Assembly (NCBI GenBank): GCA_964637655.1 | Contig: CAZWUZ010000063.1 | Span: 1 to 14,901 of the forward strand | DNA length: 14,901 nucleotides | Origin: CAZWUZ01 sp964637655 [NCBI: uncultured bacterium] | GTDB lineage: Bacteria; DAOPZR01 | Reading direction: 5' to 3' | Shown here: piece by piece, positions 1-5,604 of the stretch | Layout of the letters: every line of letters begins with the position of its first letter | How positions within the stretch are numbered: position 1 is the first letter of the stretch | The notes under the pieces: generated by a model | The model's input: only the letters and a program-made list of their open reading frames with translations | Databases searched by the model: none | Told to the model about the DNA's origin: nothing | Program-made: the position numbers and the translations under genes

Positions 1-307
1 AATCCTTTTCGCTGTCATGCGCTTCCGTTTCGCGCAGCGCGGCGCGCGGCGCCCCGCCCAGCTGCTCGCTGCCGGAGACGAGGAACTGGATGTCGATATA
101 CGCGCGGTGCGCTTCCCAGCGCAGCGCTTCCGGCACGGGCTTCGTCGTGTAGCGGCTGACCAGCGCAAAAACGCGGTCGCTGTCGATATCGTGCCGTCCA
201 TCCGGGAGCGCGGCACGGTCAGCGCGGCGCAGGAAGGCAAAGGCGGCGGCAAAACCGGGATGCAGCGCGGCATAACGGTCCGCGCGGTCGAGTGTGTCGA
301 GGATCAT
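1..307 (-). CDS. YhcH/YjgK/YiaL family protein (5' part; runs off left edge)
   Basis: Reading the minus strand from ATG 307-305 gives 102 codons open to the window edge, beginning MILDTLDRADRYAALHPGF. The stretch around residues 64-80 (WEAHRAYIDIQFLVSGSEQ) matches the YhcH/YjgK/YiaL family (DUF386, cupin-like fold), where the conserved His of 'H..YID.Q' and nearby acidic residues bind metal. Members are about 150 aa, so roughly a third is missing beyond base 1. Homologues sit in sialic-acid and ketose catabolic operons and are thought to process sugar anomers or intermediates; the substrate here cannot be told. The start is fixed by a perfect AGGAGG (minus strand, 318-313) five bases upstream. 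It is divergent from the gene at 604. Family call fairly sure, function unknown. Confidence 0.8.
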   Translation of the reverse strand, partial: MILDTLDRADRYAALHPGFAAAFAFLRRADRAALPDGRHDIDSDRVFALVSRYTTKPVPEALRWEAHRAYIDIQFLVSGSEQLGGAPRAALRETEAHDSEKD

Positions 308-324
308 GGCAACCTCCTGCGGCA

Positions 325-353
325 ACCTTACCTGCGGCGGCGGGACGCGTCAA
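325..353 (-). promoter_or_regulatory. Putative sigma70 promoter for the YhcH-family gene
   Basis: On the minus strand TTGACG (353-348) and TAAGGT (330-325) are 17 bp apart. The -10 matches the consensus poorly (3 of 6), the -35 well. Transcription would start near 318, right at the AGGAGG, giving a very short leader. This is a pattern match only. Confidence 0.35.
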
Positions 354-362
354 CCACAGGAC

Positions 363-533
363 GTGGTGCATGTCGCAGCCGCCACGGATGGCTCAGGCTG
401 CGGCCAACCACACGAGGTGGTGCATGCCGCAGCTGCTACGGATGGCTCAGGCTGCGGCCAACCCCCGGTGGTGCATGCCGCAGCTGCTACGGATGGCTCA
501 GGCTGCGGCCAACCCACGGTGTTGTATGCCGCG
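363..533. repeat. Tandem repeat, about 3.3 copies of a 51-54 bp hairpin unit
   Basis: Units start at 363, 417 and 468, each with GTGGTGCATG or close, and a partial fourth starts at 519. Periods are 54, 51 and 51 bp, all multiples of three. Copies two and three are almost identical; copy one differs at a few sites and has a 3-bp longer tail; the fourth stops after about 15 bp. Each full unit contains GCCGCAGC about 17 bases before its inverse complement GCTGCGGC, so every unit can form an 8-bp stem as RNA or cruciform DNA. In copy one the left arm reads GTCGCAGC, which still pairs through a G-U wobble. No T-run follows the stems, so they are not ordinary terminators. The array fills most of the gap between divergent genes. 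Confidence 0.85.
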
Positions 534-564
534 GGCAGAGGGGAACGACGGGCACGCCCGCGCG

Positions 565-594
565 TTGACGCGGCGCGCGGCGGGGTGGTAGGAT
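565..594 (+). promoter_or_regulatory. Putative promoter of the DHH-CBS-nucleotidyltransferase gene
   Basis: TTGACG (565-570) and TAGGAT (589-594) are 18 bp apart and end 9 bases before the ATG at 604, so transcription would start within a few bases of the start codon. The AGGA inside the -10 (590-593) is alternatively placed to act as a Shine-Dalgarno sequence, in which case the true promoter lies further upstream, perhaps within the repeat region. The two readings exclude each other. Confidence 0.35.
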
Positions 595-603
595 GCATGC
601 ACC

Positions 604-3269
604 ATGAGCCACCGGGCGCCACGGCAGGCGGCGGCGGGCGGCGCGGCCGCGCGCACGCAGACAGTCATCGCCAGCCACCTCAACCTCGACTTCGACGCGC
701 TCGCCTCGCTGCTCGCGGTGCAGGCGCTCTATCCCGGCGCGCTGCTCGTGCTTCCCGACACGCAGGAACAGAACGTGCGCGAGTACCTCACCCTGTCGGG
801 TCTGAAGCGGCGCTTCACCCCGGTCAACCGCGTGCAGCCGGAGCAGGTGGCGCGCCTCGTGCTCGTCGACACGCGGCAGCGGCGGCGGCTGGGTAAACTG
901 GCGGTGCTGGCGGAGGCGGGGATTCCCGTCGACATCTACGACCACCACCCGCCGGCGGCGGACGATTTTGCCGGCACCACGGCGGTGCTCGACCAGGTCG
1001 GGGCGACAGCGACGCTGGTGCTCGAGGCGCGCGAGCGACGCGGGCTGGCGCTCAGCGCGGACGAGGCGACGCTGCTCATGCTCGGCATCTACGAGGATAC
1101 CGGCTCGCTCACTTTCGCCAGCACGACGCCGCGCGACCTGGCGGCGGCGTCGCGGCTGCTCGAGCACGGCGCCAACCTCGACCTCGTGCGCAACTTCATC
1201 CACCAGCCGCTGAGCGGGGCGCAGCGCGAGCTGTTCAACCGCCTGCTGGCGGCGCGGCGCACGCAGATGATCAACGGCGTGCCGGTGAGTTTCGCGGTCG
1301 GGCGCAGCGACAGCTACATCGGCGATGTCGCGGTCATCGCCCACCGTCTGCGCGACCTCGACAACCTCCCGGTGCTCTTCGTCATCGTCGAGATGGAACA
1401 GCGGGTGCACATCGTCGCGCGCTCGAGCAACCCGGCGGTGCCGGTGGGGGAACTGCTCGCCCCGCACGGCGGCGGCGGGCATGCCACCGCCGCCTCGCTC
1501 TGCCTGACCGGCATGACCGCGACGGAGGCGGAGGAACTGGTGCGCGAACTGCTGGCGGAGCGCGTCGCCGCGCGGCTCTGCGCGGCGGACATCATGAACG
1601 CGCCCGTGCGCGCGGTGCGCGAGACCCTGTCGATCAGCGAGGCGAAGCGCCTGCTGCTGCAGCTCGACTGTTCGGGGCTGGTGGTGACGGCGGCGGACGG
1701 GACGCTGCAGGGGATCATCACCCACCGCGATATCGACAAGGCGCTGGCCCACGAGTTCACCCACGCCCCGGTCAAGGCCTACATGACGGCGAAGGTGGTG
1801 ACGGTGGCGCCCGACGACTCCATCCACGAACTGCAGGAGAAGATGCTGCGCGAGCGCGTCGGGCGGCTGCCGGTGGTGGCGGACGGGCAGGTGCGCGGCA
1901 TTGTCACGCGCAGCGACCTGATGCACGCGCTGTTCGGGGGGGGCGCGGCGTGGCGGCGGCTGGAGACGCCGCGCGCGACGGTGACCCCGCTCCCGGCGGC
2001 GGAGATCCGCCGCCTGCTGCACAAGGACTACGGGGTGGCGCTCTTCGCGCGGCTGGCGGAGGCGGGGGAGGAGGCGCGCGCGCTCGGCATGCAGGCCTAC
2101 CTCGTCGGCGGCATGGTACGCGACCTTATCCTCGGCGAGCGCAACCTCGACATCGACATCGTCGTGGCGGGGAACGGCATGGCGCTCGGCGCGCGGCTGG
2201 GGGAACGCTGGGGCGTGCGGGTCAGCTGCCACGAGCGCTTCCTGACCGCCAAACTGCAGACGCCGGAAGGCGCGGCGGTCGACGTCGCCACGGCGCGGGT
2301 CGAGCATTACGCGGCCCCGGCGGCACTCCCCGTGGTCGAAGAGGCGGGCGACATTGTCAACGACCTGAAGCGGCGCGATTTTTCGGTCAATGCCGCGGCC
2401 ATCGCGCTCAATCCCGACCGCATCGGCGAGGTCATCGACCCGCATTACGGCTACACCGACCTGCAGAACCGCGTGCTGCGCGTGCTGCATCCGCACTCGT
2501 TCATCGACGACCCGAGCCGCATCCTGCGCGCCCAGCTCTTTATCAGCCGCTTCGCGCTGACACCCGACGCGGCGACGGAGCGCGCGTTGCAGGCGGCGGT
2601 GCAGCAGCGCATGCTGCAGTCGATTTCGCCGACCCGCCTGCGCCCCGAACTGCTCGCCCTGCTCGATCTGCGCGACCCGCGCCCGGCGCTGCGGCGGATG
2701 CACGAGGCGGGCATTCTCGCGCAGCTGCACGCGCGGTTCGCGTACGCGGAGATGACGGCAACCGCCTGCGACCGCATCCACCATCCCGGCCCGGCCTTCG
2801 ACTGGCCTGCGGACGCCCCGCGCCGGCGCCTCTACCTGCTGGCCCTGCTGCTGCCGCTGGAAAAGAAGGAGCGGCGCGAATGGCTGCGCGCGTGGGGGTT
2901 CAGCCAGTACGACATGACGCTCGGGGCGGCGGCCGCGCGCTGGCGCGACGACCTGGCCCTGCTGCAGGCGGCGGCGCCCGTGTCACAGCTTGACCGCGGG
3001 CTGGCGGCGGCCGACCCGCTCCACCTGAGTTTCCTGCACCTGCTGGCGGATGACGACGGCACACGGCAGCGGGAACGGTGCGCGCGGCGGCGGCGCTGCC
3101 GGGCGACGCGGGGCAGCTGCTGGTGGCGGCGGGGGTGCCGGCGGGGCCGCGGCGGCGGGCGCTGCTCGAGGCGGCGCGTGCGCAGCGGCTCGACGGTAAA
3201 CTGGCGGATGACGACGCGGTGCGCCTCTGGCTGCACGCGGCGGCAGTTGCGGACGGCGGCGCGGCGTAG
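604..3269 (+). CDS. DHH-CBS-CBS-tRNA nucleotidyltransferase/poly(A) polymerase fusion, with a 3' frame break
   Basis: Residues 20-300 are a DHH/DHHA1 phosphoesterase module: H25, D29 and D31, D89, D113-H114-H115, D165, then the GGGGH motif at 289-293. Two CBS domains follow (about 327-383 and 390-445). From about 495 there is a class II nucleotidyltransferase head: GGMVRD at 502-507, catalytic pair D516/D518, RRDFSVN at 590-596, then the RNA-binding domain. This architecture is known from Aquifex and Deltaproteobacteria, where such enzymes add A (or CCA/poly(A)) to RNA 3' ends; which activity applies here cannot be told. After about residue 818 the frame turns Arg/Cys-rich and would run on to 3357 into the next gene. 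The -1 frame, ending at TAG 3267-3269, reads as a normal C-terminus (GQLLVAAGVPAGPRRRALLE). Corrected length is about 888 aa, usual for the family. I list the gene to 3269. Confidence 0.88.
3054..3080 (+). other. Frame break (one base missing or -1 shift) in the nucleotidyltransferase gene
   Basis: The frame starting at 604 gives family-like sequence to about LLADDDG. From about base 3078 the good protein (VRAAAALPGDAGQLLVAAG) is in the frame one base back. That frame has a TGA at 3051-3053, so the switch lies after it. I see no X XXY YYZ slippery heptamer, so a lost base (mutation or assembly error in GCG-rich sequence) is more likely than programmed frameshifting. Confidence 0.75.
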
Positions 3270-3275
3270 TATACT
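3247..3275 (+). promoter_or_regulatory. Putative sigma70 promoter of the epimerase at 3305
   Basis: TTGCGG (3247-3252), 17 bp, TATACT (3270-3275). The -10 matches five of six; the -35 only its TTG. It lies across the stop codon (3267-3269) of the previous gene. Expected start near 3282, leaving about 23 bases of leader with an AAGGA (3293-3297) before the ATG. Confidence 0.5.
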
Positions 3276-3304
3276 CCCTTCCATCATCGACCAAGGACGG
3301 CAGC

Positions 3305-4225
3305 ATGCGCATACTGGTTACCGGCGGGGCGGGCTTCATCGCCTCGCATATCGTTGACGCCTACCTCGCGGACGGCCACGAGGTGGCGGTACTCGACAAC
3401 CTCTCCACCGGGTGCCGGGAGAATGTCAACCCGGCGGCGCAGTTCTACCACGCCGACATCTGCTTCCACGACCAGGTGAAGGATGTCTTCGACCGTTTCC
3501 GCCCGGAGGCGGTCAACCATCACGCGGCGCAGCTCGACGTGCGCCTGTCGGTGGAACAACCGGCCTTCGACGCCACGGTCAATATCCTCGGCACCATCAA
3601 CCTGCTGACGCACGCGGCGCGCCTCGGGACGAAGCGCTTCATCTTCGCCTCGTCGGGCGGCGTGCTCTACGGCGAGTGCGAGGCGGAATTCCCCGCCAGC
3701 GAAAAGGCCCCGCTGCTCCCGGTCTCCCCCTACGGCTTCAGCAAGCAGGCGGGCGAGCAGTACCTGCGCTTTTTTGCCAACGAGCACGGCATGCATCCCG
3801 TGGCGCTGCGCTACGCCAACGTCTACGGGCCGCGGCAGAAGGGGGGCGAGGCGGGGGTCATCACCATCTTCTGCGACGCCCTGCGGCAGGGGCGGGAGGC
3901 GACCATCTTCGGCGACGGGCAGCAGGTGCGCGACTACGTCTGTGTCAGCGACGTGGTGGCCGTCAACCGCCGCGTGCTCGCGGACGGCCTGGGCGCCTAC
4001 AATGTCGGCACCGGGGTGGCCACCTCGGTCAACGCGCTCTACGCGCAGTTGCGGATGCTGGCGGGGAGTACGGCGGCGGCACAGTACGCGGCGGCGCGGG
4101 CGGGGGAACTGCAGCGCAACGCGCTCGATGCGTCGCGCGCGCGGCGTGAACTCGGCTGGCAGCCGCAGGTGGCGCTCGCCGACGGGCTGCGCCTGACTTT
4201 TGACAGCCGCGGCAAAGCCAGGTAA
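3305..4225 (+). CDS. NAD-dependent nucleotide-sugar epimerase/dehydratase (GalE-like)
   Basis: The 306-aa product is an extended short-chain dehydrogenase. The N-terminal Rossmann motif is TGGAGFIASH (residues 6-15), with Ala where the third Gly of GxxGxxG usually stands. The active site is the SSGG segment followed by Y143-GFS-K147 (YxxxK). Later come the RYANVYGPRQ and FGDGQQVRDYV segments typical of UDP-glucose 4-epimerase-type enzymes. It likely interconverts a UDP-sugar for cell-surface glycans; the exact sugar cannot be assigned from sequence. ATG 3305 is preceded by AAGGA at 3293-3297. It is the first of two sugar epimerases in the window (see 8879). No adjacent glycosyltransferase gives the pathway. 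Confidence 0.88.
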   Translation: MRILVTGGAGFIASHIVDAYLADGHEVAVLDNLSTGCRENVNPAAQFYHADICFHDQVKDVFDRFRPEAVNHHAAQLDVRLSVEQPAFDATVNILGTINLLTHAARLGTKRFIFASSGGVLYGECEAEFPASEKAPLLPVSPYGFSKQAGEQYLRFFANEHGMHPVALRYANVYGPRQKGGEAGVITIFCDALRQGREATIFGDGQQVRDYVCVSDVVAVNRRVLADGLGAYNVGTGVATSVNALYAQLRMLAGSTAAAQYAAARAGELQRNALDASRARRELGWQPQVALADGLRLTFDSRGKAR

Positions 4226-4228
4226 CAT
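4200..4228 (+). promoter_or_regulatory. Sigma70-type promoter of queD
   Basis: TTGACA (4200-4205, perfect), 17 bp, TAACAT (4223-4228, 4/6). The -10 overlaps the TAA stop of the epimerase (4223-4225). The start near 4235 leaves a short leader containing GGAGG at 4241-4245. Confidence 0.6.
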
Positions 4229-4251
4229 ATCGCTGTTTCCGGAGGCGGACC

Positions 4252-4629
4252 ATGTTTGAACTGCGCGTAACCCTCAGATTCGCCGCGGGTCATCACCTGC
4301 GGCAGTACCACGGCAAGTGCGAAAACCCGCACGGGCACAATTACCGGGTCGACCTCTACATCGCCAGCGACAAGATCGACGTCGAGGGAATGGTCGTCGA
4401 TTTCACCGAGTTGAAGGAGAAGGGGAAGGCGGTGCTGGCGCGCTTCGACCATGTCGACCTCAACACCCTCCCCGAATTCACCCGCATCAATCCGACCACC
4501 GAGAACATCGCGGTGGTGCTCTACCGGGCTTTGGCCGCGGAACTGGACAGCGAAACCGCCTGCCTGGCCGCGGTACGGGTCTGGGAGAGCGAGGACTCCT
4601 GCTGCACCTACCGGCCGCCCCGCGACTGA
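4252..4629 (+). CDS. queD: 6-carboxy-5,6,7,8-tetrahydropterin synthase (PTPS family)
   Basis: The 125-aa product has the PTPS/QueD signature. Zinc ligands are His15 (FAAGHH, 10-15) and His27/His29 in C23-ENP-HGH. Cys23 forms the CxxxHGH motif of QueD-type enzymes, as opposed to the Cys-lacking PTPS-III that serves folate synthesis. PTTENIA (from about residue 81) and the late WESE stretch (pterin-binding/catalytic Glu) are also family marks. QueD turns 7,8-dihydroneopterin triphosphate into 6-carboxytetrahydropterin on the route to preQ0/queuosine in tRNA. Start ATG 4252 has GGAGG at 4241-4245. It looks monocistronic: own promoter, and about 230 bp before thyX. No other que genes are in the window. 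Confidence 0.92.
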   Translation: MFELRVTLRFAAGHHLRQYHGKCENPHGHNYRVDLYIASDKIDVEGMVVDFTELKEKGKAVLARFDHVDLNTLPEFTRINPTTENIAVVLYRALAAELDSETACLAAVRVWESEDSCCTYRPPRD

Positions 4630-4678
4630 CGGAACTTAGCTGTTGTCGTTCGTGAAGTTATGCTGACGGGCGTGGTGT

Positions 4679-4694
4679 GCCGCGCGCCCGCGGC
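4679..4694 (+). other. GC-rich hairpin downstream of queD
   Basis: GCCGCG (4679-4684), loop CGCC, CGCGGC (4689-4694) form a 6-bp perfect stem about 50 bases after the queD stop. There is no immediate T-run (a TTTT comes about 25 bases later), so it is at most a weak or Rho-assisted end of the queD transcript. Confidence 0.3.
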
Positions 4695-4753
4695 GGCGTG
4701 CATGGTATTTCACACAAATTTTACCCCTGCGTAATAATCCCGTAACAATTTAT

Positions 4754-4762
4754 TGGTATCAT
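4754..4762 (+). promoter_or_regulatory. Extended -10 promoter in an AT-rich patch upstream of thyX
   Basis: TGG followed by TATCAT (4757-4762; five of six matches) makes an extended -10 element (TGnTATnAT). The surrounding 4707-4762 is markedly AT-rich (ATTTCACACAAATTTTACC and onward) in a GC-rich genome, as expected for a strong promoter with an UP-like element. No good -35 sits at 17 bp, which extended -10 promoters tolerate. The predicted start is about 4769. Confidence 0.5.
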
Positions 4763-4768
4763 GCCGGC

Positions 4769-4861
4769 GTGACTGCCGGGAGGCAGAGAGTTAGTGGGAG
4801 GGGGAACTACGCCGCTCGTGGCGGTGACGCCACGAGCGGTTTGTTTCGGACGAACCAAGCA
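4769..4861 (+). ncRNA. Structured thyX leader or small RNA ending in an intrinsic terminator
   Basis: From the predicted start there are three successive hairpins: CUGCC-GGGA-GGCAG (4773-4786); a weaker UAGU/ACUA pair (4792-4795 with 4806-4809) enclosing a G-rich GGGAGGGGGA loop; and the terminator-like stem at 4812-4839. A fourth stem, GGUUUGU/ACGAACC (4838-4844 with 4850-4856), uses the terminator's last two bases and its U-tract, so the two cannot both form fully. GGA sits in two loops, reminiscent of CsrA/RsmA targets. This could be an attenuator controlling thyX and the genes behind it, or a free small RNA of about 78 nt. I do not recognise a known riboswitch class. Confidence 0.45.
4812..4846 (+). 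terminator. Rho-independent terminator hairpin in front of thyX
   Basis: CCGCTCGTGGCG (4812-4823) pairs perfectly over 12 bp with CGCCACGAGCGG (4828-4839) around a GTGA (GNRA-type) loop, followed by TTTGTTT (4840-4846). It ends only 15 bases before the thyX ATG. There is no room for another promoter between, so thyX transcription from upstream must read through it. Confidence 0.75.
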
Positions 4862-5572
4862 ATGAACGTGAAACTGCTGCAATACACGCCGCAACCTGAC
4901 GAGACGGTGGCGGTCGCCGCCCGCATCTGCTATGCGCCGGGCGACCTCGAGGAACTGACGCACAGCGTGATGACGCCGGCGCGCCGGCGCGAGTTCCTCG
5001 CCATGCTGCTCAAGCGCGGGCATCACACCCCGCTGGAGCATGTCGCGTTCACCTTCGGCATCGAGGGAATTTCGCGCGCCTGCTCGCACCAGCTGGTGCG
5101 GCACCGCATTGCCTCGTTCTGCCAGCAGAGCCAGCGCTACGTCGAGATGCGTGATGCGGCGCGCGACACCTTCGTCGTGCCGCCCGGCATCGCCGCGCTG
5201 CCGGCCGCGGAGGAACTCTTCCGCGCGCAGATGACGGCGGCGCGTGACACCTACGCGCAACTGCGGGCGCTGGGGGTGGCGCGCGAGGACGCGCGCTACG
5301 TGCTGCCGTCAGCGACGGAGACGGCGCTGGTGGTGACGATGAACGGGCGGGCGCTGCTCAACCTCTTCGCGCTGCGCCTGTGCCGCCGCGCGCAGTGGGA
5401 AATCCGCACGGTGGCGGAGCGGATGCTGGAACTGGCGCGCAACGTGGCGCCGGAACTTTTCGCGGCGGCGGGGCCCGGCTGTGTGCACGGCGCCTGCCCC
5501 GAGGGCGCCAGCGGCTGCGGGCAGCCCTGGCCGCGCGCGACACCGGCGACCCCGGCCGCCGCGGCGCACTGA
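4862..5572 (+). CDS. thyX: Flavin-dependent thymidylate synthase
   Basis: The 236-aa product carries the ThyX signature RHRxxSxxxxSxR: R80-H81-R82, S85, S90, R92. It starts with the usual family N-terminus (MNVKLLQYTP) and has GHHTPLEH before the signature. ThyX makes dTMP from dUMP using methylenetetrahydrofolate, FAD and NADPH, without oxidising folate to dihydrofolate. An in-frame GTG at 4769 would add 31 non-family residues translated from the structured leader; I reject it in favour of ATG 4862. That ATG has no clear Shine-Dalgarno sequence, the nearest purine runs being upstream of the terminator hairpin. The low-complexity tail (about residues 215-236) follows a Cys-containing segment. 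It is the first gene of the dNTP block, 32 bp before nrdD. Confidence 0.94.
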   Translation: MNVKLLQYTPQPDETVAVAARICYAPGDLEELTHSVMTPARRREFLAMLLKRGHHTPLEHVAFTFGIEGISRACSHQLVRHRIASFCQQSQRYVEMRDAARDTFVVPPGIAALPAAEELFRAQMTAARDTYAQLRALGVAREDARYVLPSATETALVVTMNGRALLNLFALRLCRRAQWEIRTVAERMLELARNVAPELFAAAGPGCVHGACPEGASGCGQPWPRATPATPAAAAH

Positions 5573-5604
5573 CAGAGAAATCTAAAACAGGTGTGGAGGC
5601 ATAC

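Larger units (their letters stand above)
308..603. other. Divergent intergenic region
   Basis: These 296 bp between two divergently transcribed genes hold the ribosome-binding site and putative promoter of the left gene, the tandem hairpin repeat (363-533) and the putative promoter of the right gene (565-594). Several frames are open across it, but that follows from high GC and repeat periods divisible by three. I find no protein start with a ribosome-binding site, so I call no gene here. Confidence 0.6.

Noticed and set aside
363-533. CRISPR array
   Set aside because: The whole 51-54 bp unit repeats, with no unique spacers and no cas genes.
294-896. Possible repeat protein (VVHAAAATDGSGCGQPP units) read through the tandem repeat
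   Set aside because: The frame is open in several phases because the repeat periods are multiples of three and GC-rich. There is no Shine-Dalgarno, and it runs out of frame into the real gene at 604.
487-2784. Long open frame (765 codons) on the minus strand
   Set aside because: It lies opposite the well-supported DHH-CBS-nucleotidyltransferase gene, is extremely Arg/His/Gln-rich and contains no recognisable motif. Long antisense frames are expected at about 70% GC.
3078-3269. Separate small gene starting at GTG 3078
   Set aside because: It reads as the missing C-terminus of the preceding nucleotidyltransferase, so a frame break explains it better.
3284-4228. 314-codon minus-strand frame exactly opposite the epimerase
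   Set aside because: Antisense shadow; the plus-strand frame has complete SDR motifs.
4769-4861. GTG 4769 as thyX start, or a known riboswitch (preQ1, THF) in the leader
   Set aside because: The extra 31 residues are not ThyX-like and would be encoded by the terminator hairpin. I cannot match the conserved cores of preQ1 or THF riboswitches to this sequence.
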